A stretch of DNA of 64,000 bases from Pseudomonas sp. JAI120 (lineage in GTDB: Bacteria > Pseudomonadota > Gammaproteobacteria > Pseudomonadales > Pseudomonadaceae). The notes beneath the pieces are model-generated. The model was not told where the DNA came from. It saw nothing but the letters and a program-made list of their open reading frames with translations, and ran no database searches. The stretch lies in NCBI RefSeq assembly GCF_014207255.1, contig NZ_JACHCZ010000003.1, positions 680,813-744,812 of the forward strand, written 5' to 3'. The position numbers were made by a program, and so were the translations under genes. Numbering within the stretch: the stretch's first letter is position 1; every line of letters starts with the position of its first letter. Of this stretch, positions 41,539 through 49,071 are shown piece after piece.

Positions 41539-43680
41539 ATGAGTACCAAGAAGCCAGCCACCCCGTCGAAGAGTGAGCTCGCGGGCACCGATACCCTGGA
41601 CCGTGGCAACACCAACGCCAAGCTGCAGGCCCTGGAGGAATTCCGTTCCGATGCGACCGGCCAGGCCCTGCGTACCAACCAAGGCGTGAAGATTTCCGAC
41701 AACCAGAACACCTTGAAAGTCGGTGCCCGCGGCCCTTCGCTGCTGGAAGACTTCATCATGCGTGAAAAAATCACGCACTTTGACCATGAGCGCATCCCCG
41801 AGCGCATCGTGCATGCCCGGGGCACCGGTGCCCATGGCTATTTCCAGACCTATGAAAACCATTCTGCGCTGAGCAAGGCGGGTTTCCTGCGCGATCCCGG
41901 CCATAAAACCCCGGTGTTCGTGCGTTTCTCCACGGTGCAGGGCCCGCGTGGTTCCGGCGATACGGTGCGTGACGTGCGCGGTTTCGCGGTGAAGTTCTTC
42001 ACCGATGAAGGCAACTTCGACTTGGTCGGCAACAACATGCCGGTGTTTTTCATTCAGGATGCGATCAAGTTTCCCGACTTCGTGCACGCGGTAAAACCTG
42101 AGCCGCACAATGAAATTCCTACAGGCGGCTCGGCCCACGATACGTTCTGGGATTTTGTTTCGTTGCAGCCGGAATCGGCGCACATGGTGATTTGGGCGAT
42201 GTCTGACCGTGCCATTCCAAAAAGCCTGCGTGCCATGCAGGGTTTTGGCATTCACACCTTCCGCTTCATCAATACCGAAGGTAAGTCGAGCTTTGTGAAG
42301 TTTCATTGGCACCCGAAGGTCGGCACCTGTTCCCTGGTGTGGGACGAAGCGCAAAAGCTTGCCGGTAAAGATACCGATTACCACCGTCGTGACCTGTGGG
42401 AAGCGATTGAAAGCGGCGACTACCCTGAGTGGGAGCTGGGTGTGCAGATCGTTGCGGAGGAAGACGAGCATAAGTTCGACTTCGACCTGCTCGACCCGAC
42501 CAAGATCATCCCCGAGGAACTGGTGCCGATCACGCCGCTGGGCAAGATGGTGCTTAACCGCAACCCGGATAACTTCTTTGCCGAAGTCGAGCAGGTCGCG
42601 TTTTGCCCGGGTCATATCGTGCCGGGCATCGACTTCACCAACGACCCTTTGCTGCAAGGCCGTCTGTTTTCCTACACGGATACGCAGATTAGCCGTCTCG
42701 GTGGGCCGAACTTCCATGAGCTGCCGATCAACCGACCTGTGGTGCCTTTCCACAACGGTCAGCGCGACGCCCAGCATCGCACCGTGATCGACAAGGGCCG
42801 TGCGGCGTACGAGCCGAATTCTATTGATGGTGGTTGGCCGAAGGAAACGCCACCGGCTGCCCAGGATGGCGGTTTCGAGACCTATTACGAGCGCGTCGAC
42901 GCCAATAAGGTGCGTGAGCGCAGTGAGTCGTTTGGCGATCACTTCTCGCAAGCCGCGCTGTTTTTCCACAGCATGAGCCATCACGAGAAAGAGCACATCA
43001 TCGCGGCCTACAGCTTCGAGTTGGGCAAGGTGGAGCGTGAGTTCATTCGCGCACGTCAGGTCAACGAGATTCTGGCCAATATCGATCTGGAACTGGCCAA
43101 GCGCGTTGCGCAGAACCTCGGTTTGCCTGCACCGACCAAAGGCACGGTTGCGCCGCGTGAGACTTCGCTGAAAGAGTCGCCGGCGTTGAGCCAGGTGAAC
43201 TTGCTGTCGGGTGATATCAAGACGCGCAAAGTCGCGATTCTTGCGGCTGACGGTGTGGATGGCGCGGCGATTGATGCGCTGAAAAAAGCACTGGAGGCAG
43301 AAGGTGCCCATGCGAAGTTGCTTGGGCCGACCTCGGCGCCGGTGAAGACGGCCGATGGCAAGAGCCTGCCGGTAGATGCGTCGATGGAAGGCATGCCGTC
43401 CATTGCGTTTGATGCCGTGTTTATCCCGGGTGGAAAAGAGTCGGTGAAAGCACTGAGCGGCGATGGTGTGGCGTTGCATTACGTTCTGGAAGCCTACAAA
43501 CACCTGAAGGCGATTGCAGTTGCCAGTGACGTGAAGCCACTGCTGGATCTGCTGAAGCTAGAGGCGGATGCGGGGCTGATCGTTGGCGCGGATGCGAAAG
43601 CGTTCAAGGCGTTTTTTGCCGCGATTGCACAACATCGGGTTTGGGATCGTGAGCCGAAGGCTAAGGCGATTCCAGCTTAA
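41539..43680 (+). CDS. katE: Catalase HPII (large-subunit, clade II)
   Basis: Decomposes hydrogen peroxide. The 713-residue large-subunit catalase has the catalytic His in RIVHARGTGAHGYFQTYE (about residue 100), the Asn-containing FYTDEGNFDLVGNNMPVFF-type region, and the heme-ligand Tyr in GRLFSYTDTQISRLG. The C-terminal 150 residues form the flavodoxin/DJ-1-like domain (VAILAADGVDGAAIDALKKAL, AVFIPGGKESVKAL) diagnostic of HPII. In E. coli and pseudomonads it is stationary-phase controlled. Confidence 0.97.
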   Translation: MSTKKPATPSKSELAGTDTLDRGNTNAKLQALEEFRSDATGQALRTNQGVKISDNQNTLKVGARGPSLLEDFIMREKITHFDHERIPERIVHARGTGAHGYFQTYENHSALSKAGFLRDPGHKTPVFVRFSTVQGPRGSGDTVRDVRGFAVKFFTDEGNFDLVGNNMPVFFIQDAIKFPDFVHAVKPEPHNEIPTGGSAHDTFWDFVSLQPESAHMVIWAMSDRAIPKSLRAMQGFGIHTFRFINTEGKSSFVKFHWHPKVGTCSLVWDEAQKLAGKDTDYHRRDLWEAIESGDYPEWELGVQIVAEEDEHKFDFDLLDPTKIIPEELVPITPLGKMVLNRNPDNFFAEVEQVAFCPGHIVPGIDFTNDPLLQGRLFSYTDTQISRLGGPNFHELPINRPVVPFHNGQRDAQHRTVIDKGRAAYEPNSIDGGWPKETPPAAQDGGFETYYERVDANKVRERSESFGDHFSQAALFFHSMSHHEKEHIIAAYSFELGKVEREFIRARQVNEILANIDLELAKRVAQNLGLPAPTKGTVAPRETSLKESPALSQVNLLSGDIKTRKVAILAADGVDGAAIDALKKALEAEGAHAKLLGPTSAPVKTADGKSLPVDASMEGMPSIAFDAVFIPGGKESVKALSGDGVALHYVLEAYKHLKAIAVASDVKPLLDLLKLEADAGLIVGADAKAFKAFFAAIAQHRVWDREPKAKAIPA

Positions 43681-43703
43681 GTTATTGGTTGCTTGTTAGA
43701 CCG

Positions 43704-43774
43704 CTATCGGGGGCAAGCCCCTCCCACATTTGAATTGTGAATAAATTCAATTGTGGGAGGGGCTTGCCCCCGAT
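43704..43774. repeat. REP pair in reversed orientation after katE
   Basis: Here CTATCGGGGGCAAGCCCCTC...CCCACA comes first and TGTGGGAGGGGCTTGCCCCC comes second, so the CCCACA/TGTGGG ends face inward, the opposite of the other five pairs. The inner spacer holds TTGAATT...AATTCAA, another inverted repeat. It separates convergent katE and a lipoprotein gene. Confidence 0.88.
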
Positions 43775-43777
43775 GCG

Positions 43778-44497
43778 TTATTCCGCCTTGCGCGGAATCA
43801 AAACCACCTGCGCCGGAATATGTTTCAAAATCTGCCGGTGAATCTTCAGCTCATACTCCGAATCAATGCGCTTCACCCGTTTGGTCAGCAACGTGGCCAG
43901 CCATGGGTAATCCTGGGTACGCGGCGCCTGGATCGTCACATCACACTGGTAATTCACCACATCGGTGGCGATTGCATCCAGTTGATGGCGCAGCTCTTCG
44001 ATGTCGGTGAGGTTCAGCGCCACGGTGGTGCTTGGCGCCGCCGGGTCGATGACCTTGGCTGCAGGCTTGGCTTCGGCGGCCTTGAGGGCCTCTTCGGCCT
44101 TATCCAACTCGGCCTTGCGGGCGTGGGTGATGGCGCTGTTTACGCCGCCGGTCAGCGCCGGCGCCTTGGGCATCAGCGCGCGGGCACGGCTCAGGGCGGT
44201 GGCGGCGGCGTTTACGTCGCCTTTTTGCAGCACGATCTGGCTGCGCTGCAGGTAAGCCTCGGCCAATTGACGTTGGTAGGGTTCCAGCGTCGGGTCATTG
44301 GGCGACTGGGCCTGCAGCGCGGCCAGTTGGTCTTCGGCGGTGGCCAGCTCACTGCTGGCCAGGTTTTGCTCCAGCTGCGCGATGGCCGCAGCACGCGGAT
44401 CCGTAGCCTCTGGGGCGGCGGGCGGTGTGCTTTGACAGGCGCCCAGCAGCAGGGAAAACGCGGCAAGGAGCAGATAACGGGAGGTGAACAGCTTCAT
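43778..44497 (-). CDS. Lipoprotein with helical repeat region (PA5502-like)
   Basis: A 239-residue predicted lipoprotein (lipobox LLGAC, Cys near residue 21) followed by a TPR-like helical region (AIAQLEQNLASSELATAEDQLAAL through ARALMPKAPALTGGVNSAITHARKAELDKAEEAL). A C-terminal part contains VALNLTDIEELRHQLDAIATDVVNYQCDVTIQAPRTQDY. It lies 37 bp after znuB on the same strand, so it may belong to the zinc operon. Function unknown. Confidence 0.82.
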   Translation of the reverse strand: MKLFTSRYLLLAAFSLLLGACQSTPPAAPEATDPRAAAIAQLEQNLASSELATAEDQLAALQAQSPNDPTLEPYQRQLAEAYLQRSQIVLQKGDVNAAATALSRARALMPKAPALTGGVNSAITHARKAELDKAEEALKAAEAKPAAKVIDPAAPSTTVALNLTDIEELRHQLDAIATDVVNYQCDVTIQAPRTQDYPWLATLLTKRVKRIDSEYELKIHRQILKHIPAQVVLIPRKAE

Positions 44498-44534
44498 TCC
44501 TGCGACTCTCTATTTGCGCAAAAAGCGAGCAAGT

Positions 44535-45323
44535 CTACACCCCTCGACGGGGCAGGACAAAACTCAGCAGAAACAGGGCGGCGGCCGTCACCACAATGGA
44601 CGGCCCTGCCGGTGTGTCCTTGAACCACGACAACGCCAGGCCCCCGCACACTGCCAGCATGCCCAACAGGCTGGCACCGATCGCCATCTGCTCCGGTGAG
44701 CGGGCATGGCGCTGGGCGGCGGCGGCGGGGATGATCAACAGCGACGTGATCAACAATACGCCGACAATCTTCATCGCGACAGCAATCACCACCGCGATCA
44801 ACAACATGAGCGCCATGCGCAGGGCGGGCACCGGCAAGCCTTCTACGGTTGCCAGTTCTTCGTGCACGGTGATTGCCAGCAATGGGCGCCACAGGGTCAC
44901 CAGCAGCGCCAGTACGGCAGCGCTGCCGCCGAGGATCCATGCGAGGTCGGTGGGGCTGATCGCCAACAGGTCGCCAAACAGGTAGGCCATCAAGTCGATG
45001 CGCACTTCATGCATAAAGCTCAGCACCACCAGGCCCAGGGACAGCGTGCTCGGCGCCAGGATGCCGAGCAGGGTGTCGGAGGCCAGCGGTTGGCGCTGCT
45101 GCAGGGTCACCAGCAATACCGCCAGGAGCAGGCAGCCCACGGTTACCGCGATGGTCGGGCTGACATCCAGCAGGAAGCCCAGGGCCACCCCCAGCAGCGC
45201 GGCGTGGGACAACGTGTCGCCAAAGTACGCCATGCGTCGCCAGACCACGAACGAGCCCAGTGGGCCCGCCACCAACGCCAGAGCCAAGCCTGCCAGCAGG
45301 GCGTAAAGCAGAAAATCAGCCAT
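44535..45323 (-). CDS. znuB: Zinc ABC transporter, permease
   Basis: A 262-residue ABC-3 family permease with about eight helices: LLYALLAGLALALVAGPLGSFVVWRRMAYFGDTLSHAALLGVALG at the N-terminus, the family hallmark, and LLITSLLIIPAAAAQRHARSP near residue 200. Overlaps znuC by 8 bp; ATG at 45323 preferred over in-frame upstream ATGs lying inside znuC. Confidence 0.95.
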   Translation of the reverse strand: MADFLLYALLAGLALALVAGPLGSFVVWRRMAYFGDTLSHAALLGVALGFLLDVSPTIAVTVGCLLLAVLLVTLQQRQPLASDTLLGILAPSTLSLGLVVLSFMHEVRIDLMAYLFGDLLAISPTDLAWILGGSAAVLALLVTLWRPLLAITVHEELATVEGLPVPALRMALMLLIAVVIAVAMKIVGVLLITSLLIIPAAAAQRHARSPEQMAIGASLLGMLAVCGGLALSWFKDTPAGPSIVVTAAALFLLSFVLPRRGV

Positions 45324-46101
45324 GCTTGCAGCTATCTCCATGAACGTGAGTGTGGGGCGTCGCGGGATCGTCAACGACAGCGCCATGCAGGTCATGGGCA
45401 TGGTCGTGATGATGGTGATAGATCGCCAGGCTCTGGGCGTTCTTGCCGAACAGCTCGACGAACGCCGGGTCGCCGCTGACCTGTTCCGGGTGACCGGAGC
45501 AGCACACGTGACGGTTGAGGCACACCACCTGGTCGGTGGTGCTCATCACCAGGTGCAGGTCGTGGGAGACCATCAGCACGCCGCAGCCATGGCGGTCGCG
45601 CAGACGGGTGATCAGGCTGTACAACTCAGCCTGGCCGGCGACGTCGACGCCCTGCACGGGTTCATCCAGCACCAGCAACTCGGGTTCGCGCAACAGGGCG
45701 CGGGCCAGCAGTACCCGCTGCATTTCGCCGCCGGAGATGCTTTGCACCGGGCTGTCGATGACCTGTTCGGCCCCGACTTCCTTGAGGGCGGCCTGCGCGC
45801 GGGCGCGGTCCACACCGGGCACCAGGCGCAAAAAACGCAGTACGGATAAGGGCAGAGTCGGATCAACGTGCAGCTTTTGCGGCATATAGCCCACACGCAG
45901 CCTGGGCTTGCGCCACACGCTGCCGGTGTCGGGTTTGAGCAGGCCGAGTACGGCGCGCACCAGGGTGGTCTTGCCGGCGCCATTGGGGCCGATCAGGGTG
46001 ACGATCTGCCCCGGCTCGACGCTCAATGCGATGTTATCCAGCACGTTTTGCCCGGCGAACGTGACGCCGACCTGGTCCAGGCGGATTAACGCGTTGCTCA
46101 T
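45316..46101 (-). CDS. znuC: Zinc ABC transporter, ATP-binding protein
   Basis: A 261-residue ABC ATPase: Walker A GPNGAGKTT near residue 40, signature ISGGEMQRVLLARAL, Walker B LLVLDEPVQGVD. The C-terminal 40 residues are rich in histidine (IYHHHHDHAHDLHG and TPHTHVHGDSCKHG), as in ZnuC proteins and possibly zinc-sensing. Its ATG shares one base with the zur stop codon. Confidence 0.95.
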   Translation of the reverse strand: MSNALIRLDQVGVTFAGQNVLDNIALSVEPGQIVTLIGPNGAGKTTLVRAVLGLLKPDTGSVWRKPRLRVGYMPQKLHVDPTLPLSVLRFLRLVPGVDRARAQAALKEVGAEQVIDSPVQSISGGEMQRVLLARALLREPELLVLDEPVQGVDVAGQAELYSLITRLRDRHGCGVLMVSHDLHLVMSTTDQVVCLNRHVCCSGHPEQVSGDPAFVELFGKNAQSLAIYHHHHDHAHDLHGAVVDDPATPHTHVHGDSCKHG

Positions 46102-46583
46102 CAAGCCCCCTGGCAGCCCGAGCACAGGCCGACCACTTCGACCGTTTGCCCTTCGACCCGGAAGCCCACGTCGGCGGAGCTCTTGATGATGGCGTCGCTG
46201 ATGCTTTTTTGTTCAAGTTCGATGGCGGCGTGGCACTCGCGGCAGATCAGGAACTGGCCCTGATGCGCGTGTTCCGGGTGGTTGCAGCCGACAAACGCGT
46301 TGAGCGAGGCAATGCGGTGCACCAGGCCATTTTCCAGCAGGAAATCCAGCGCGCGATACACCGTAGGCGGCGCGGCGCGGCGGCCGTCCTGCTCGCTGAG
46401 CACACCCAGGATGTCGTAGGCGCCCAGGGGTTTGTGGCTCTGCCAGACCAGTTCCAGCACCCGGCGGCGCAGAGCAGTCAGGCGCAAGCCCTTCTGTGCG
46501 CAGAGGGTGTCGGCCTCCGACAGCGCGGTATGCACGCAGTGAGAGTGGTCGTGTGGACGGCTGGCAAGCGGTGTTTTAGGCAT
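46101..46583 (-). CDS. zur: Zinc uptake regulator
   Basis: A 160-residue Fur-family repressor. It has the winged-helix domain (LRLTALRRRVLELVWQSHKPLGAYDILGVL), the structural zinc pairs CRECHA and CSGCQG near the C-terminus, and the regulatory His/Cys cluster FVGCNHPEHAHQGQFL. First gene of zur-znuC-znuB, divergent from znuA with a Zur-like box between. Length and motifs separate it from Fur itself. Confidence 0.95.
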   Translation of the reverse strand: MPKTPLASRPHDHSHCVHTALSEADTLCAQKGLRLTALRRRVLELVWQSHKPLGAYDILGVLSEQDGRRAAPPTVYRALDFLLENGLVHRIASLNAFVGCNHPEHAHQGQFLICRECHAAIELEQKSISDAIIKSSADVGFRVEGQTVEVVGLCSGCQGA

Positions 46584-46610
46584 GAGCGGCGACAGATATT
46601 TGATAGAGAC

Positions 46611-46623
46611 GTTATTATGTTAC
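46611..46623. promoter_or_regulatory. Candidate Zur box between zur and znuA
   Basis: GTTATTATGTTAC carries the GTTAT half-site of gamma-proteobacterial Zur boxes and an imperfect right half. It contains TATTAT, which could serve as the znuA -10, so binding would block znuA and, divergently, zur-znuCB. Confidence 0.55.
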
Positions 46624-46650
46624 CCGTTCCTACGCCATTGAGTGGTCATC

Positions 46651-47571
46651 GTGTCCCGACTTTTTCCCGTTTTTGTCGTATTTGTCACCAGTTTGTTCAT
46701 GACTGGCGCCGCTCAGGCTGAGGTCAAGGTGCTGACCAGCATCAAGCCGTTGCAGTTGATTGCCGCTGCTGTGCAAGACGGTGTGGCCGTTCCGGAGGTG
46801 TTGTTGCCGCCGGGTGCGTCGCCGCATAACTATGCGTTGCGCCCATCCGACGTACGGCGCGTGCAGTCAGTCGATCTGCTGTATTGGATCGGGCCGGATA
46901 TGGAGAGCTTCCTTCCTCGCGTGCTCAAAGGTCGTACAGCCGCGACCGTTGCTGTCCAAGACCTGCCAGGCATGAAGCTCCGCCGCTTCGCCGAAGATAG
47001 CCATTCCCACGCCGACGATGCCGACGAACATGACCATGATCATCGCCCAGGCAGCGTGGATGCGCACTTATGGTTGTCGACGGTCAATGCTCGTGTGATC
47101 GCCGCGCGCATGGCGTCTGACCTCAGCGCTGCCGACCCGAGCAATGCCGCGCGTTACCAGAGCAACGTGAAGGCATTCGACGAGCGCCTGGATGCCCTTG
47201 ATGCGCGCCTTAAAAAGCGCATGGCGAGCATCGGTGACAAACCTTACTTCGTGTTCCACGAAGCCTTTGATTACTTCGAAGACGCTTACGGGCTCAAGCA
47301 CACCGGTGTGTTCAGTGTTGCTGCCGAAGTGCAGCCTGGCGCCCAGCATGTGGCGGCGATGCGTACGCGTTTGGAGGAAGTGGGCAAGACCTGCGTGTTC
47401 AGCGAGCCGCCTTTGCGTCCGCGCCTGGCTGAAACCCTGGTGGCTGGCCTTCCGGTGAAGTTGGCGGAATTGGATGCGCTGGGCGGCTACACCCCGGCCA
47501 CAGCCCAGGGTTACGAACAGGTGCTGGAGAAATTGGGGAACGACTTGGCAGGGTGCCTGGAGTCGTTATAA
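46651..47571 (+). CDS. znuA: Zinc ABC transporter, periplasmic binding protein
   Basis: A 306-residue zinc-binding lipocalin-unlike cluster A-I protein. A signal peptide ends GAAQA-EVK; mature protein has TSIKPLQLIAAAV, the metal His in PPGASPHNYALRPSD, a His/Asp-rich loop (DSHSHADDADEHDHDHRPG) that marks zinc carriers, then VDAHLWLSTVNA and VFHEAFDYFEDAYGL. Two cysteines near the end likely form the ZnuA disulfide. GTG at 46651 is chosen because GAGTGG lies 5 bp upstream; GTG 46642 is possible. Confidence 0.93.
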   Translation: MSRLFPVFVVFVTSLFMTGAAQAEVKVLTSIKPLQLIAAAVQDGVAVPEVLLPPGASPHNYALRPSDVRRVQSVDLLYWIGPDMESFLPRVLKGRTAATVAVQDLPGMKLRRFAEDSHSHADDADEHDHDHRPGSVDAHLWLSTVNARVIAARMASDLSAADPSNAARYQSNVKAFDERLDALDARLKKRMASIGDKPYFVFHEAFDYFEDAYGLKHTGVFSVAAEVQPGAQHVAAMRTRLEEVGKTCVFSEPPLRPRLAETLVAGLPVKLAELDALGGYTPATAQGYEQVLEKLGNDLAGCLESL

Positions 47572-47589
47572 GCCGCAGCGCAGATCAAA

Positions 47590-47678
47590 TGTAGGAGGGG
47601 GCTTGCTCCCGATGACGGCGTTTCAGTCGATGATAAGTTGACTGGTCCACCGCCATCGGGAGCAAGCCCCCTCCCACA
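47590..47678. repeat. REP pair between znuA and thrB
   Basis: Inverted REP copies; the left starts TGTAGGAGGGGGCTTGCTCC with one substitution in the outer TGTGGG, the right ends CCCTCCCACA. It lies between convergent genes. Confidence 0.9.
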
Positions 47679-47696
47679 TTTTGACCGGGTTGGTCC

Positions 47697-48650
47697 TTAG
47701 AGCGCGAATGGCAGGTGGACGGTGACCTGCTGACGCTGCGTCAACCGATGCTCGAACTCGGCGGGATCGTGAATCAGCACATCCTGCCCGGCAAACGACT
47801 CGGCAGCGATCAGGCGCGACAACCAGAACCGCACGCACGCCACCCGCAACATGGTCGGCCACAACTCGGCCTCCTTGGCGGTGAACGGACGCAGCCCGGC
47901 GTAGGCACCCAGCAGCGCACGGGCGCGCGGGCCATCGATGACGCCATCGGCGTCCGAACACCAGTCATTCAGGGCGATTGCCACGTCGTAGAGCATCGGA
48001 CCCGAGCAGGCGTTGTAGAAGTCGATCAGGCCGGTCAGGTGCGTGCCTTCGAACATCGCATTGTCGCGGAACAGGTCGGCGTGAACGTTCGCGCGTGGCA
48101 GAGCGAGGATGTCGGCCTTGTGGGCCTCGATTTCGGTCAATGCAGCGTGCAGCAGGCTTTGCTGTGCATCGTTCAAGTGCGAAATCAGCTGCGCACCCTC
48201 GTTGAGCATCCAGTCCAGGCCGCGATCGGTCTTGCGCTCCAGCACTTTCTCGCCTTGCGTCGCCAGGTGCAGATGACCGAGAAGGTCGCCTACCTGGGCG
48301 CAATGCTGTGCGTTGGCGTCCTTGATGTGTTTGCCGGCCAGGCGTGGTTGCAGCAGGGCCGGTTTGCCTTTCAGTTCGCGCAATGCCACGCCATCGGTGG
48401 TGCGCAGGGCATAGGGCACCGGCAGGTCGGCGTCGTGGAGCACGTCGAGCAGTTCGATGAAGAACGGCATTTCCGCGACGGGGCCGCGCTCAACCAGGGT
48501 CAGGACGAATTCGCCCTGTTCCAGGCTGATAAAGAAATTGGTGTTTTCGCTACCAGCGGCAATCCCCTGGAAGTCAAGCAGGCGGCCGAGCCCGTAGGGG
48601 GCAAGAAAGGTTTCCAGCTCGGGCCGAGCCAGGGGGGTGAACACAGACAT
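47697..48650 (-). CDS. thrB: Homoserine kinase
   Basis: Phosphorylates homoserine in threonine synthesis. The 317-residue protein is of the aminoglycoside-phosphotransferase-fold type used by pseudomonads (not the GHMP type of E. coli). Motifs: GSENTNFFISLEQGEFVLTLVER near residue 45, the Brenner-type catalytic loop PRANVHADLFRDNAMFEG, and LTGLIDFYNACSGPMLYDVAIALNDWC with the metal-binding Asp. ATG at 48650; in-frame codons to 48692 lack family sequence. Confidence 0.94.
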   Translation of the reverse strand: MSVFTPLARPELETFLAPYGLGRLLDFQGIAAGSENTNFFISLEQGEFVLTLVERGPVAEMPFFIELLDVLHDADLPVPYALRTTDGVALRELKGKPALLQPRLAGKHIKDANAQHCAQVGDLLGHLHLATQGEKVLERKTDRGLDWMLNEGAQLISHLNDAQQSLLHAALTEIEAHKADILALPRANVHADLFRDNAMFEGTHLTGLIDFYNACSGPMLYDVAIALNDWCSDADGVIDGPRARALLGAYAGLRPFTAKEAELWPTMLRVACVRFWLSRLIAAESFAGQDVLIHDPAEFEHRLTQRQQVTVHLPFAL

Positions 48651-48706
48651 GGTTAAAACTGCCAGTACGGGCGCCGCGGTGCGCGGCGCCAATTGAAGTT
48701 AAGAAA

Positions 48707-48997
48707 TCATTTCCATTCGAAGATCTTCCATGACGGAATCAGCATATCCGGCTGGTCAGAGCGGATGAAGTTCGCGTCGGTTCCGTCCGCGCGCACGAGG
48801 AAATACGGCGGAAAGCCTTTCTTCGTTATCTTGATTGCGTACAGGAAACCGTTTTGGCGGTACTCCTGAATGGTTCTGTCGCCCTCCGTGCGAATGGTAA
48901 CTTCCGGATCACCCGAAGGGGCACTGTCTGCTGCGATGGCAACCATCGGAGCGAGTGCAATCAGGCCGGTCAACAGCAGGCGATTGAATGTACGCAT
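48707..48997 (-). CDS. DUF2782 small periplasmic protein
   Basis: A 96-residue exported protein: signal peptide ending VAIA-ADS, then one small domain (DPEVTIRTEGDRTIQEYRQNGFLYAIKITKKGFPPYFLVRADG) matching DUF2782. It precedes thrB by 56 bp on the same strand and is likely cotranscribed. Function unknown. Confidence 0.88.
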   Translation of the reverse strand: MRTFNRLLLTGLIALAPMVAIAADSAPSGDPEVTIRTEGDRTIQEYRQNGFLYAIKITKKGFPPYFLVRADGTDANFIRSDQPDMLIPSWKIFEWK

Positions 48998-49071
48998 GAT
49001 AACCTTGTCCCTTTGTTTTCATTGGTCCGGCTATTCTAGCGCCTGACCCGCCGAAAAGGTTGATCCTGCTC

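Noticed and set aside
41488..43503. 671-codon open frame on minus within katE
   Set aside because: Antisense shadow; Arg/His-rich composition and no domain, whereas katE is complete on plus.
43200..43680. C-terminal part of katE as a separate DJ-1/PfpI gene
   Set aside because: It is in frame without a stop or ribosome site and is the normal C-terminal domain of HPII catalases.
722..47678. Recurring palindromes considered as a CRISPR array
   Set aside because: Copies are kilobases apart in inverted pairs, without regular spacers or cas genes; they are REP elements.
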